A stretch of 38,088 bases of DNA, taken from NCBI RefSeq assembly GCF_002211445.1, contig NZ_LSTO01000001.1, forward strand, positions 3,591,442-3,629,529, written 5' to 3'. A program made the translations under genes and the position numbers. This document shows, in pieces, positions 1 to 8,715 of the stretch (its first letter is position 1; each line of letters opens with the position of its first letter). Source of the DNA: Noviherbaspirillum denitrificans (GTDB taxonomy: Bacteria; Pseudomonadota; Gammaproteobacteria; Burkholderiales; Burkholderiaceae_D). The notes under the pieces are model-generated. The model did not search any database. It had not been told where the DNA came from and was given only the letters and a program-made list of their open reading frames with translations.

Positions 1-607
1 TCTGTGCAACGGCCGCTTGTACCTCATCGGTATGCAGCACGTCGCGATAGAAGAACAGTAGCGCAAGCACCACGAATGGAATACAGGCAGCCCCGAGCAA
101 TGCGCTACGCCATCCGAACAGCCCCGCCATGGATGCAAGGAATACCGGCGCGGACGCCCAGCCGAGGTTGCCGGAAATGCCGTGAACCGAGAATGCATGT
201 CCCAGGCGCGGCGTGGAAACGCGCTTGTTGAGCAAGGTGAAGTCGGCCGGATGGAACACGCTGTTGCCGACGCCTGCCAGCATGGAACCGGCCAGCAGCA
301 TCGCGTAGCTGTTCGACTGGGAAAGCACCAGCGCCGACAGGCCGAGGAAGCCGATGCCGGCAAACAGCACGGTCCGCGCGCCAACGCGGTCCACCACGAA
401 GCCAGCCAGCGCCTGCCCGATCGCGGAGATCACGAAAAACACCGTCATCAGCAATCCCAGCTCCGCATAGGACAGGCTGAACGCCTCCTTCAGCCATGGA
501 AACAGCGGCGCCAGGATCAGGTGGAAAAAGTGCGACACGCCATGCGCGACGCCGACCAGGCCGATCACCTGCGCATCCTGGCGGAAAGTGGGAACTGTTG
601 TGCTCAT
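1..607 (-). CDS. MFS transporter, Fsr-like (partial, N-terminal part)
   Basis: The gene runs off the left edge, leaving about 202 N-terminal residues from an ATG at 607 (MSTTVPTFRQ...). They contain about six hydrophobic helices, i.e. half of a 12-helix major facilitator. The stretch GVGNSVFHPADF near residues 92-103 resembles the GTGSSVFHPE signature of the fosmidomycin-resistance (Fsr) branch. FAGIGFLGLSAL and the acidic/arginine loop FVVDRVGARTV fit the MFS loop 2-3 pattern. An inner-membrane drug or metabolite exporter is therefore likely; the substrate cannot be read from the sequence. It is divergent from an AraC-type regulator gene starting at 718 and shares a 110-bp intergenic region with it, so that regulator probably controls it. 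Confidence 0.8.
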   Translation of the reverse strand, partial: MSTTVPTFRQDAQVIGLVGVAHGVSHFFHLILAPLFPWLKEAFSLSYAELGLLMTVFFVISAIGQALAGFVVDRVGARTVLFAGIGFLGLSALVLSQSNSYAMLLAGSMLAGVGNSVFHPADFTLLNKRVSTPRLGHAFSVHGISGNLGWASAPVFLASMAGLFGWRSALLGAACIPFVVLALLFFYRDVLHTDEVQAAVAQ

Positions 608-646
608 TGGACTCCCCTGCGGAATTTCGATGGAATGAGTGTAAGC

Positions 647-666
647 AAAACAGTTTCGTCTGTTTT
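647..666. promoter_or_regulatory. Inverted repeat between MFS and AraC-type genes
   Basis: AAAACAG (647-653) and CTGTTTT (660-666) form 7-bp inverted arms around a 6-bp spacer, in the middle of the divergent intergenic region. This is a plausible operator for the regulator encoded at 718-1509. AraC proteins often bind direct rather than inverted repeats, so the assignment is an inference. Confidence 0.35.
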
Positions 667-717
667 AAGATAGGGAGACAAGATTTATCGAATTCCTGCC
701 ATCCCTTCGGAGGCAAC

Positions 718-1509
718 ATGGCCACGATACCCGTCACCCACACCCGCCTCCATCTCCCTGGCCGCGCACCAACGCCGGAAAGGCCGGTTCGCATGGTCGC
801 CCGTGACCTGAAGGCATCGGAACTCCTGGCCGCTCACAGCCACGAATGGGGGCAAGTGACCTACGCACTGGACGGCGTAGTCCGCGTGACCGTCGGAAAA
901 AGCACGTGGATCGTGCCGCCGCAGCGGGCAATCTGGATTCCGCCTGCAGCGCTCCATGAAGTCGCCACGTTGGAAAAGGCACGGCTGCGTGCGATATACG
1001 TCCATGCGGACGCATCGCCATTTGCCGGACGGGAGTGTGAAGTGCTGGAAGTGTCAGCCCTTTTGCGCGAGCTGGTCGTCGCGCTGGCATTGGCCGATGC
1101 GGGCAGTGCGCGAGAGTCGATGATTGCCAGATTGCTCCTCGACGAAGTTGCCCGCTCTCCCGCGATGCCGATCCGGGTTGCGCTGCCCGACGACAAGCGG
1201 CTCAAGTCCTTGTGTGAAATGCTGATTGCAGAGCCAGCGTCATCGCTGACGCTGGTTGAGTGGGCGGTGCGGGTGGGCGCTACCGCGCGGACACTTGCGC
1301 GCCTGTTCGAAAGCGAGCTCGGAATGAGTTTCGGACAATGGCGGCAGCAAGTGCGCCTCGCCCATGCGGCGCCGCTGATTGCACGCGGCATGCCGCTCTC
1401 CCATGTGGCGGCGGAGCTGGGTTATGCGAGCCAGTCGGCATTCTCGTCGATGTTCAAAAAGACGTTTGGACAGTCGCCGAGCAGTTTCTTTGCGCGCAGG
1501 GTGGCGTAG
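718..1509 (+). CDS. AraC-family transcriptional regulator with N-terminal cupin
   Basis: The product is a 263-residue regulator. Residues about 20-100 look like an AraC-type cupin sensor (SHEWGQVTYALDGVVRV, then VPPQRAIWIPPAALHEV). Residues about 165-260 form the double helix-turn-helix domain (SLTLVEWAVRVGATARTL, then the second HTH VAAELGYASQSAFSSMFKKT and the terminal FGQSPSSF signature). The ATG at 718 is preceded by GGAGGCAAC, a good ribosome binding site, and rules out the longer upstream reading. The architecture resembles the NimR/YeaM group, whose members are usually encoded next to, and control, an MFS exporter. The divergent MFS gene here fits that arrangement. The inducer is unknown. 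Confidence 0.88.
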   Translation: MATIPVTHTRLHLPGRAPTPERPVRMVARDLKASELLAAHSHEWGQVTYALDGVVRVTVGKSTWIVPPQRAIWIPPAALHEVATLEKARLRAIYVHADASPFAGRECEVLEVSALLRELVVALALADAGSARESMIARLLLDEVARSPAMPIRVALPDDKRLKSLCEMLIAEPASSLTLVEWAVRVGATARTLARLFESELGMSFGQWRQQVRLAHAAPLIARGMPLSHVAAELGYASQSAFSSMFKKTFGQSPSSFFARRVA

Positions 1510-1528
1510 AAATCGCCGTGGTTCGTCA

Positions 1529-1546
1529 TCCCGACTGCCGTCGGGA
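1529..1546. terminator. Hairpin between convergent araC-type gene and clpB
   Basis: TCCCGAC-tgcc-GTCGGGA forms a 7-bp stem with a 4-base loop, between the stop codons of the two convergent genes. There is no strong T tract on either side, so it is a weak terminator at best. The surrounding GTCATCCCG/CGGGATAAC looks like the stem-loop repeats common between proteobacterial genes. Confidence 0.4.
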
Positions 1547-1559
1547 TAACGCAGCTTCA

Positions 1560-4148
1560 TCAAAAGGTTCCGGTCTTCTCGAACACCAGCTCCCCATTAC
1601 GCGCGGCCACCGACACAACATCCTTCGGCCCGAACTTCCCTTCAAGGATCCGCTTCGATAGCGGGTTCTCGATCTCCTGCTGGATCGCGCGCTTCAACGG
1701 ACGCGCGCCATACACCGGATCGAAGCCGGCCTCGGCGATCTTCTGCAATGCCCCGTCGGTGACCTCCAGCCTGATATCCATCTTCGCCAGGCGGCGCTCC
1801 AGCACCTGCAGCTGAATGCGCGCGATCGAGCCGATGTGCTTCTCGTCGAGTCCATGGAACACCACGATCTCGTCGATACGGTTGACGAACTCCGGACGGA
1901 AATGCGTCTTCACCTCGGCCATCACCGCCAGCTTCACGAGTTGCGGATCGCTTTCCTCCATCGACTGGATCTTGTGCGAACCCAGGTTGGACGTCATCAC
2001 GATCACCGTGTTCTTGAAATCCACGGTGCGTCCCTGCCCGTCGGTCATCCGGCCATCGTCGAGCACTTGCAGCAGCACATTGAACACGTCGGTGTGCGCC
2101 TTCTCGATCTCATCGAGCAGGATCACGCTGTACGGCTTGCGGCGCACGGCTTCGGTCAGGTAACCGCCCTCCTCGTAGCCGACATAGCCCGGCGGCGCGC
2201 CGATCAGGCGGGCCACGGAATGCTTCTCCATGAACTCGCTCATGTCGATGCGGATCAGCGCTTCCTCGGTGTCGAACAGGAAGGATGCCAGCGCCTTGCA
2301 CAGCTCGGTCTTGCCCACGCCCGTCGGGCCTAGGAACATGAACGAGCCATAGGGCCGGTTCGGATCGCTCAACCCCGCACGCGAACGGCGGATCGCATCC
2401 GACACTGCGACGATTGCCTCGTGCTGGCCGACCACACGCTTGTGCAGCTCGTCTTCCATGTGCAGCAACTTGTCGCGCTCGCCCTGCATCATCTTGGATA
2501 CAGGAATGCCGGTCGCACGCGATACCACCTCGGCGATTTCCTCGGCGCCGACCTGCGTGCGCAACAGCTTGCGCTCGGCTTTCTTCGACTCGCCCGCATC
2601 CTCCTGGCTGAGCTGCGCCTCAAGCTGCGGCAGTTTTCCGTACTGCAGCTCGGACATTTTCTGCCAGTCGCCCTTGCGCTTGGCTTCTTCCATCTGCAGG
2701 CGGATCTTCTCGATCTCTTCCTTGATGTGCTGCGTACCGTGCACGGCGGCCTTTTCGGCCTTCCACACTTCCTCGAGATCGGCATACTCGCGTTCGAGCC
2801 TGAGGATCTCGTCCTCGATCAGGCCGAGGCGCTTCTGCGATGCCTCGTCGGTTTCCTTCTTCACCGCCTCGCGCTCGATCTTCAGCTGGATCAGGCGGCG
2901 GTCGAGCTTGTCCATCACTTCCGGCTTGGAGTCGATCTCGATCTTGATCTTCGACGCAGCCTCGTCGATCAGGTCGATCGCCTTGTCCGGCAGGAAGCGG
3001 TCGGTGATATAGCGGTGCGACAGCTCGGCCGCGGCGACGATCGCCGGGTCGGTGATGTCGACGCCGTGGTGCACTTCATATTTTTCCTGCAGGCCGCGCA
3101 GGATGGCGATGGTCGCCTCCACGCTCGGCTCGTCGACCAGGATCTTCTGGAAGCGGCGTTCGAGCGCGGCATCCTTTTCCACGTACTTGCGGTATTCGTC
3201 GAGCGTGGTCGCGCCAATACAGTGCAGCTCGCCGCGTGCGAGCGCCGGCTTGAGCATGTTGCCCGCATCGATCGCGCCCTCGGCCTTGCCCGCGCCGACC
3301 ATGGTGTGCAGCTCGTCGATGAAGACGATGGTCTGCCCTTCGTCCTGCGCGATTTCCTTCAGCACCGCCTTCAGGCGTTCCTCGAACTCACCGCGGTATT
3401 TCGCTCCGGCCAGCAAGGCAGCCATGTCGAGCGAGAGGACGCGCTTGGACTTGAGGCTGTCCGGCACTTCGCCATTCACGATGCGCTGCGCCAGGCCTTC
3501 GACGATAGCGGTCTTGCCGACGCCAGGTTCGCCGATCAGCACCGGGTTGTTCTTGGACCGGCGCTGCAGCACCTGGATCGCGCGGCGGATCTCGTCGTCG
3601 CGGCCGATCACCGGATCGAGCTTGCCGGAGCGGGCGCGCTCGGTCAGGTCGAGCGTGTACTTTTTCAGCGATTCCCGCTGGCCTTCGGCATCCTGCGAAT
3701 TGACGTTGCCGCCACCGCGCACTGCCGTGATGGCCGCTTCCAGCGCCTTGCGGGTCAAGCCGTTATCGCGCGCAAGCTGGCCGGCTGTGGACTTGTCGTC
3801 GGTGAGCGCAAGCAGCACCATTTCGCTGGCGATGAACTGGTCGCCGCGCTTCTGCGCTTCCTTGTCGGCGAGGTTGAGCAGCGCGACCGATTCGCGTCCG
3901 ATCTGCACTTCGCCGCCGGTACCGGACACCTTGGGCAGGCGTTCGATGGCCGACTTCAACGCCGACGACAGGCCGCCGACGTTGACGCCGGCGCGCTGCA
4001 GCAGCGATTTGGCACCGCCGTCATCCTGGTTCAGCAGCGCCGTCAGGATGTGCACTGGATCAATGTATTGGTTATCATTGCCGACTGCCAGGCTCTGGCC
4101 GTCAGAAAGGGCTTCTTGCAACTTGGTTGTCAGTTTGTCGAGGCGCAT
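1560..4148 (-). CDS. clpB: ATP-dependent disaggregase ClpB
   Basis: ClpB is a hexameric cytoplasmic AAA+ chaperone that threads aggregated proteins and works with DnaK. The 862-residue product has the N-terminal Clp repeat domain, first nucleotide-binding domain with Walker A GEPGVGKT (206-213) and Walker B VFIDELH, and a coiled-coil middle domain (about 400-530, rich in E/K/R). The second AAA+ domain has Walker [10 protein letters not shown] and Walker [12 protein letters not shown], followed by the C-terminal D2-small domain. The ATG at 4148 ([11 protein letters not shown]) matches the usual ClpB start and has GGAGGAA seven bases upstream; an in-frame start nine codons earlier has no such site. 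The length agrees with E. coli ClpB (857). The gene lies next to moaE/moeA as in other Burkholderiales and has a sigma32-like promoter. Confidence 0.98.
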   Translation of the reverse strand: MRLDKLTTKLQEALSDGQSLAVGNDNQYIDPVHILTALLNQDDGGAKSLLQRAGVNVGGLSSALKSAIERLPKVSGTGGEVQIGRESVALLNLADKEAQKRGDQFIASEMVLLALTDDKSTAGQLARDNGLTRKALEAAITAVRGGGNVNSQDAEGQRESLKKYTLDLTERARSGKLDPVIGRDDEIRRAIQVLQRRSKNNPVLIGEPGVGKTAIVEGLAQRIVNGEVPDSLKSKRVLSLDMAALLAGAKYRGEFEERLKAVLKEIAQDEGQTIVFIDELHTMVGAGKAEGAIDAGNMLKPALARGELHCIGATTLDEYRKYVEKDAALERRFQKILVDEPSVEATIAILRGLQEKYEVHHGVDITDPAIVAAAELSHRYITDRFLPDKAIDLIDEAASKIKIEIDSKPEVMDKLDRRLIQLKIEREAVKKETDEASQKRLGLIEDEILRLEREYADLEEVWKAEKAAVHGTQHIKEEIEKIRLQMEEAKRKGDWQKMSELQYGKLPQLEAQLSQEDAGESKKAERKLLRTQVGAEEIAEVVSRATGIPVSKMMQGERDKLLHMEDELHKRVVGQHEAIVAVSDAIRRSRAGLSDPNRPYGSFMFLGPTGVGKTELCKALASFLFDTEEALIRIDMSEFMEKHSVARLIGAPPGYVGYEEGGYLTEAVRRKPYSVILLDEIEKAHTDVFNVLLQVLDDGRMTDGQGRTVDFKNTVIVMTSNLGSHKIQSMEESDPQLVKLAVMAEVKTHFRPEFVNRIDEIVVFHGLDEKHIGSIARIQLQVLERRLAKMDIRLEVTDGALQKIAEAGFDPVYGARPLKRAIQQEIENPLSKRILEGKFGPKDVVSVAARNGELVFEKTGTF

Positions 4149-4177
4149 GGGTTCCTCCGCTATTCGAATTGACAATT

Positions 4178-4205
4178 AAGTAGGGACGCTAAACCACATT
4201 TCAAG
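4178..4205 (-). promoter_or_regulatory. Sigma32-like heat-shock promoter of clpB
   Basis: On the minus strand CTTGAAA (4199-4205) is an exact sigma32 -35 element. It is followed after 13 bp by CCCTACTT (4178-4185), six of eight matches to CCCCATNT. This would start transcription about 20 bases before the clpB ribosome binding site. Heat-shock control of clpB by sigma32 is established in Proteobacteria. Confidence 0.65.
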
Positions 4206-4245
4206 AATGGATTTTTGATTCCGGACATTCCGGGACCGGTTGACG

Positions 4246-4785
4246 ATGGAATTGCATCAGATTCAAGTGGCCTACCAGCCGGAAGAAGACCGGATCCTGT
4301 GCCGGGCATCATTCAGGGACGCAGGCGGCAACCTGCAGGAAGTCCGGGCCTGGCTGACCCGGCGGGTGGTCAAGGAACTGTGGCCGACCATGCTGGAAGC
4401 GATGGAAACACAGGTCGCCCTCGACAATCCGCGCGCCGCCCATGCCAGCGGCGATGTTGTCGAAATGGAACATCATGCCAGTGTCGAAGCCTTTCGCGAT
4501 GGCGGCCACTTCAGCCACTCGTTTGAGGGCGATATCCGCAGCTTCCCGCTCGGGGAAATCCCCTTCCTGGTATCCAACGCCGATTTCAGTATTGCTGCCG
4601 GCCAGCCGCTGCGAATGAACTTGATGCCCGCCAGCGGCAGTGGATTCGCGATTACCTTCGCCCAGCAAGTGCTGCATGGATTCAGCTCCCTGCTGAGGGA
4701 TGCAGTCAACAATGCGGAATGGGAACTGGAGCTGGCCTTGCCGGGATCGGAGCACCCTGCCCCGGCTTCAAGGACGCTAAACTAG
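4246..4785 (+). CDS. Conserved hypothetical protein beside clpB
   Basis: I do not recognise a named domain in this 179-residue protein. It has no signal peptide or membrane helix and looks soluble, with mixed beta-strand content ([20 protein letters not shown] at the start, then [15 protein letters not shown]). The start pattern of a beta-hairpin followed by 'LTRR.VKELWP' gives the impression of a compact folded protein conserved in Burkholderiales, but I cannot give it a function. The ATG at 4246 is preferred over a TTG two codons earlier. It is transcribed divergently from clpB with under 100 bp between starts, so it may share heat-shock regulation. Its stop overlaps the stop region of crcB by three bases on the opposite strand. 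Confidence 0.8.
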   Translation: MELHQIQVAYQPEEDRILCRASFRDAGGNLQEVRAWLTRRVVKELWPTMLEAMETQVALDNPRAAHASGDVVEMEHHASVEAFRDGGHFSHSFEGDIRSFPLGEIPFLVSNADFSIAAGQPLRMNLMPASGSGFAITFAQQVLHGFSSLLRDAVNNAEWELELALPGSEHPAPASRTLN

Positions 4786-5153
4786 GCCAACGCCTTGTAG
4801 GTAGCAAAACCGGCCGTACAGAGGACAATCGAGCCAACGAGGTGCAGCACGGAATGCCCGAGCGCCCACGCGTAATCCCCCCGTTGCAGGAGCATCATCG
4901 ATTCAGCTGAAAAGGTGGAAAAGGTCGTGAGCCCGCCAAGGAACCCGGTCACCACAAAGAGCCGCCACTCCGGCGACAGGTCAGGCAAGGCGGTGAAAAA
5001 GGCGACCGCCAGCCCGATAAGGTAACCGCCGCCGAGGTTGGCGAAAACCGTCCCCATCGGCAATTGCGGATGCAGCGCATTCAGCAACAGGCCCAGCCCC
5101 CAGCGCAGCCATGCGCCCAGTGCCGCACCCAGCCCCACCGCGAGCCAGCTCAT
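4782..5153 (-). CDS. crcB: Fluoride ion channel/exporter CrcB (Fluc)
   Basis: The product is a 123-residue membrane protein with four hydrophobic helices, the usual size of a Fluc subunit, which dimerises in antiparallel fashion in the inner membrane to expel fluoride. Family signatures are present: [13 protein letters not shown] near the N-terminus, the conserved [14 protein letters not shown] segment (the Asn lines the pore), and [16 protein letters not shown], whose aromatic and Thr/Ser residues form the fluoride track and central sodium site. Its ATG overlaps the moaE stop in the ATGA arrangement, so it is translated as the last gene of the molybdenum-cofactor operon. No fluoride-riboswitch-like leader lies directly upstream because that space is moaE coding sequence. 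Confidence 0.95.
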   Translation of the reverse strand: MSWLAVGLGAALGAWLRWGLGLLLNALHPQLPMGTVFANLGGGYLIGLAVAFFTALPDLSPEWRLFVVTGFLGGLTTFSTFSAESMMLLQRGDYAWALGHSVLHLVGSIVLCTAGFATYKALA

Positions 5154-5629
5154 GCCTTATTGCTCGAATTGGAGGATTGAATTCCCCACTTTGCCAGCGC
5201 CTCGTCGTCGGTGACGCGCGCATCCACCCAACGGGCGCCCTGCGGCGTCACTTCCTTCTTCCAGAACGGCGCCTGGGTCTTCAGGTAATCCATAATGAAT
5301 TCGCAGGCGGCGAAGGCTTCGCCCCGATGGGCCGAGGTCACCGCGACAAGGACGATCTGGTCCAGCGGCTTGAGCGGGCCGACGCGATGGATCACGAGCG
5401 CGTCGAAGATGTTCCAGCGTCCCCGTGCCTGCGCAACGATGTCTTCCAGCGCCTTCTCGGTCATGCCGGGATAGTGTTCCAGCTCCATCTCGCTGACGCC
5501 GGAGCCGTCGTTCATGTCACGCACGGTGCCGACGAAAGCGACGACCGCACCGACCTGCGCCTGCCCGGCCCGCAATGCGGCGACTTCGGCACCGAGGTCG
5601 AAATCCTGTGTCTGGACGCGGATTGCCAT
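5150..5629 (-). CDS. moaE: Molybdopterin synthase catalytic subunit MoaE
   Basis: MoaE is the large subunit of molybdopterin synthase, which inserts two dithiolene sulfurs into cyclic pyranopterin monophosphate using the MoaD thiocarboxylate. The 159-residue protein carries the family motifs [57 protein letters not shown] and the active-site [10 protein letters not shown] (catalytic lysines). Its length is close to that of E. coli MoaE (150). It follows moaD with seven bases between, and the stop codon overlaps the crcB start by four bases. Confidence 0.97.
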   Translation of the reverse strand: MAIRVQTQDFDLGAEVAALRAGQAQVGAVVAFVGTVRDMNDGSGVSEMELEHYPGMTEKALEDIVAQARGRWNIFDALVIHRVGPLKPLDQIVLVAVTSAHRGEAFAACEFIMDYLKTQAPFWKKEVTPQGARWVDARVTDDEALAKWGIQSSNSSNKA

Positions 5630-5636
5630 GCCTGCC

Positions 5637-5894
5637 TCAGCCTCCGGTCACCGGCGGGAAGAAGGCCACTTCGCAGCCTTCGCTGATGCGCGTGCCGGCA
5701 TCGGTCATCTGCTGGTTGCACGCCATGCGCAACGCCCTGCCCTCGGCCAGCGCTTCGGCCCATGTGCCGCCGCGCTCGCGCAGCCAGGCGCGGACCTCGC
5801 CGACGGTGGCGACGTTGGCGGGCACGGTGACGGTTTCCTGGCTGGTGCCGAGCGCCTCGCGCACGCTTGCAAAGAAGCGGAGTTGGATGTTCAT
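5637..5894 (-). CDS. moaD: Molybdopterin synthase sulfur carrier subunit MoaD
   Basis: This 85-residue ubiquitin-fold protein ends in Gly-Gly (PPVTGG), the C-terminus that is adenylated and converted to a thiocarboxylate before sulfur transfer in MoaE. The start MNIQLRFFASVREALG and the closing EVAFFPPVTGG are characteristic of MoaD. It sits between moeA (two-base gap) and moaE (seven-base gap), which supports co-translation. Confidence 0.96.
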   Translation of the reverse strand: MNIQLRFFASVREALGTSQETVTVPANVATVGEVRAWLRERGGTWAEALAEGRALRMACNQQMTDAGTRISEGCEVAFFPPVTGG

Positions 5895-5896
5895 GT

Positions 5897-7126
5897 TCAG
5901 TAAAGCAGTTCGCTGAAAGGGAGGAAGCGCACGATGTCACCCGGGGAAATCGCGTTCCCCGGCGGGTTGTCGATCAACCCGTCGCCCCATACCGTGGAGG
6001 TCAGGACAGCGGAACTCTGGTTGGCAAACAGGTCGAGTCCGCCGGACGGATTGATCCGCGCACGCAGGAATTCATTGCGCCGGTCGCCCTTGGGCAGTGC
6101 GAAGTCCGCGCGCATGGCAAACACCTTCGGCGCGACTTCGGCGACACCCTGCAGCCGCAGGATGAACGGCCGGACGAACAGCATGAAAGTCACGAAGCTG
6201 GAAACAGGATTGCCCGGCAGCCCGATGAAGAAGGCGCTGTCGCCGGCATCGCCGCGGCGGACCTCACCAAAGGCCAGCGGCTTGCCCGGCTTGATCGCGA
6301 TCTGCCACATGTTAAGCCGTCCTTCAGCCTCAACGGCCGGCCTGATATGGTCTTCCTCGCCGACCGACACGCCGCCGGAGGTGATGATGAGGTCGTTGCC
6401 CGCGGCCGCCGCGCGCAAGGTCTCGCGCGTCGCTTCAAGCGAATCGGGCACGATGCCGTAGTCGGCAATCTCGCAGCCGAGGTTTTCGAGCAGGCCGCGC
6501 AGCGTGAACTTGTTGGAGTTGTAGATGGCGCCGGGTTTCAACGGCTCGCCCGGCATTGCCAGTTCGTCGCCGGTAAAGAACACAGCCACGCGCGGGCGGC
6601 GCATGACGGGCAATTCCGCCAGACCGACCGAAGCAGCAAGGCCCAGCTCCTGCGCGCGCAGGCGCGTTCCACGGAAAAGAATGATGTTCCCGGCGCGGAT
6701 GTCCTCGCCGGTGCGGCGGATCCACTCACCCGGCTTCGGCGCGTGGCGCACGATCACCGAATCGCCGCTCGCCTCGCATTGCTCCTGCATCACGACGGCA
6801 TCGGCGCCCTCCGGAATCATGGCGCCGGTAAAGATGCGCGCGGCGGTGCCGGGCTGCAGCGGCTCGCCAACGTGGCCGGCGGGAATGCGCTGCGACACCC
6901 TCAGTTGCGCGCTGCCGCTCGCGCAGTCCTCCGCGCGCACGGCATACCCGTCCATCTGCGTATTGTCCATCGGCGGGACGTTGAGCTGCGACGTCTGGTC
7001 GAACGCCAGCACGCGTCCATTCGCGTCAAGTGTGGGCAGGATTTCGCCCTCGTCGACCGGCCTGACCGACGAGAGAAGGATATCGAGCGCTTCCGGCGCG
7101 CTCAACATGGGTTTCTTTTCAGTCAT
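5897..7126 (-). CDS. moeA: Molybdopterin molybdenumtransferase MoeA
   Basis: MoeA inserts molybdate into adenylated molybdopterin. The 409-residue protein shows the domain order of the family: N-terminal VPPMDNTQMDGYAVR segment, then RIFTGAMIPEGADAVVMQE, the MoCF-like domain with IYNSNKFTLRGLLENLG and the TSGGVSVGEEDHI loop, FFIGLPGNPVSSFVTF, and a beta-barrel C-terminal domain. The ATG at 7126 has GAGG ten bases upstream; a TTG two codons earlier is possible. It starts 29 bases after thrC, so thrC-moeA-moaD-moaE-crcB probably form one transcript. Confidence 0.97.
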   Translation of the reverse strand: MTEKKPMLSAPEALDILLSSVRPVDEGEILPTLDANGRVLAFDQTSQLNVPPMDNTQMDGYAVRAEDCASGSAQLRVSQRIPAGHVGEPLQPGTAARIFTGAMIPEGADAVVMQEQCEASGDSVIVRHAPKPGEWIRRTGEDIRAGNIILFRGTRLRAQELGLAASVGLAELPVMRRPRVAVFFTGDELAMPGEPLKPGAIYNSNKFTLRGLLENLGCEIADYGIVPDSLEATRETLRAAAAGNDLIITSGGVSVGEEDHIRPAVEAEGRLNMWQIAIKPGKPLAFGEVRRGDAGDSAFFIGLPGNPVSSFVTFMLFVRPFILRLQGVAEVAPKVFAMRADFALPKGDRRNEFLRARINPSGGLDLFANQSSAVLTSTVWGDGLIDNPPGNAISPGDIVRFLPFSELLY

Positions 7127-7155
7127 GCTCAACGGGCCTCGAATGATGGGAGTGT

Positions 7156-8616
7156 TTACAAACCGGTGTGCTTCGCGATGAATGCCTTCATCTTCTCGAC
7201 GTCGGCCGGCATCACCTCGTAGCGCTGCGGCAGGGATTCGATGTTTTCGAAGCCCGCAGGACGTTCGGCGTCACGGCCGAGCGCTTCGCGGATGGTCTCG
7301 TTGAACTTGGCCGGGAGCGCGGTTTCCAGCACCAGCATCGGAATGCCCGGCGTCAGGTATTCGCGCGCGACCTTGACGCCGTCCGCGGTGTGCGTATCGA
7401 TGGTGACGCCGTACTTCGCATGCACGTCTCGAATGGTGGCCACGCGGTCGGAATGCACCGACTTGCCGGACACGAAACCGTACTGCGCAACCTTGGCGAA
7501 CTCGTCCCCATCGCTGCCCGGCTTGCCGGACAGGTCGAAGCCGCCGTGCGTTTCCACCTTCCTGAACAATGCACGCAAGCGGTCTGCATCGCGGCCAAGC
7601 AGGTCGTAGATGAAGCGCTCGAAGTTGGACGCCTTGCTGATGTCCATGCTCGGGCTGGTGGTGTGGTAGGTTTCGGCGGACTTGCGCACACGGTACACGC
7701 CGGTGCGGAAGAACTCGTCCAGCACGTCGTTTTCATTGGTTGCAACAACCAGCTTGTCGATGGGCAGGCCCATCATGCGCGCGATATGGCCGGCGCAGAT
7801 GTTGCCGAAGTTACCCGACGGCACGGTGAACGATACCTTCTGGTCGCTGCTGGTAGTCGCGCTGAGATAGCCGCGGAAGTAGTACACCACCTGTGCGACG
7901 ACGCGTGCCCAGTTGATCGAGTTGACGGTGCCGATCTTCTGGCGGGTCTTGAATTCGAGGTCGTTCGACACCGCCTTCACCATGTCCTGGCAGTCGTCGA
8001 ACACGCCTTCAACGGCGATGTTGAAAATGTTGGGATCCTGCAGGCTGAACATCTGGGCAGTCTGAAACGCGCTCATCTTTTTGTGCGGCGACAGCATGAA
8101 GACACGGATGCCCTTCTTGCCGCGCATCGCGTATTCGGCCGCGCTGCCGGTATCGCCCGAGGTCGCGCCGAAGATGTTCAGTTCCGCATGCTGCTTGGCC
8201 AGCGCGTACTCGAACAGGTTGCCGAGCAACTGCATCGCCATGTCCTTGAAAGCCAGCGTCGGGCCGTTGGACAGGGCTTGCAGGACGACCTTGGTGCCGT
8301 TCGCCTCTTCCAGCACGCGCAGCGGCGTGATCTGCGACGCCTCTTCGCCGGCGCGCGCATTGCGGTACACGTCGGCCGTATAGGTCTTGTGCACCAGCGC
8401 CTTCAAGTCGGCTTCAGGGATGTCGGTCGCGAACTTCTTCAATACTTCCACGGCGAGGTCGGCGTACGACATCTTGCGCCAGGCATCCAGTTCGGCGCTG
8501 CTGACCTTCGGATATTCAACAGGCAGGTAGAGGCCGCCATCAGGGGCAAGGCCGCCGAGCAGGATTTGGGAAAACGATTGCGCCGGAGATTGACCGCGAG
8601 TGGAGAGGTATTGCAT
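7156..8616 (-). CDS. thrC: Threonine synthase ThrC
   Basis: This PLP enzyme converts O-phospho-L-homoserine to L-threonine. The 486-residue length is that of the long proteobacterial ThrC class. The N-terminus MQYLSTRGQSPAQSFSQILL and the GLAPDGGLYLP motif are typical; the PLP lysine lies in NGPTLAFKDMAMQLL, and GATSGDTGSAAEYAMRG and VPSGNFGNICAG are phosphate-binding and cofactor motifs. ATG 8616 was chosen because the family begins MxYxSTRG; the reading frame upstream lacks family residues. Its usual operon partner hom lies 3.1 kb upstream, separated by the kbl-tdh pair and a regulator gene. A candidate separate promoter precedes it. Confidence 0.97.
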   Translation of the reverse strand: MQYLSTRGQSPAQSFSQILLGGLAPDGGLYLPVEYPKVSSAELDAWRKMSYADLAVEVLKKFATDIPEADLKALVHKTYTADVYRNARAGEEASQITPLRVLEEANGTKVVLQALSNGPTLAFKDMAMQLLGNLFEYALAKQHAELNIFGATSGDTGSAAEYAMRGKKGIRVFMLSPHKKMSAFQTAQMFSLQDPNIFNIAVEGVFDDCQDMVKAVSNDLEFKTRQKIGTVNSINWARVVAQVVYYFRGYLSATTSSDQKVSFTVPSGNFGNICAGHIARMMGLPIDKLVVATNENDVLDEFFRTGVYRVRKSAETYHTTSPSMDISKASNFERFIYDLLGRDADRLRALFRKVETHGGFDLSGKPGSDGDEFAKVAQYGFVSGKSVHSDRVATIRDVHAKYGVTIDTHTADGVKVAREYLTPGIPMLVLETALPAKFNETIREALGRDAERPAGFENIESLPQRYEVMPADVEKMKAFIAKHTGL

Positions 8617-8646
8617 AAATTCTTGAAAATTTAATAATGAGATGGC

Positions 8647-8684
8647 GGAAGCCAACCTGCTTCCTGACCGAATCTTGCATTATA
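8647..8684 (-). promoter_or_regulatory. Candidate thrC leader: -10 box and hairpin
   Basis: On the minus strand a perfect TATAAT lies at 8679-8684 in the 99-bp gap between tdh and thrC. It is followed by a hairpin GGAAGC/GCTTCC (8647-8652 and 8659-8664). The nearest -35 candidate, TTGCCG at 8705-8710, is 20 bp away, which is longer than ideal. This may give thrC a promoter independent of the catabolic genes. Confidence 0.35.
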
Positions 8685-8715
8685 ACTGCCGCCCCGGCGC
8701 GAAGCGGCAATTACC

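Noticed and set aside
2421-4172. Long open frame (583 codons) on the plus strand opposite clpB
   Set aside because: It is fully antisense to an unambiguous clpB and has composition typical of the complement of high-GC codons; no domain is visible.
5154-5700. Fluoride riboswitch upstream of crcB
   Set aside because: The upstream sequence is moaE coding sequence with an overlapping start; no separate leader exists.
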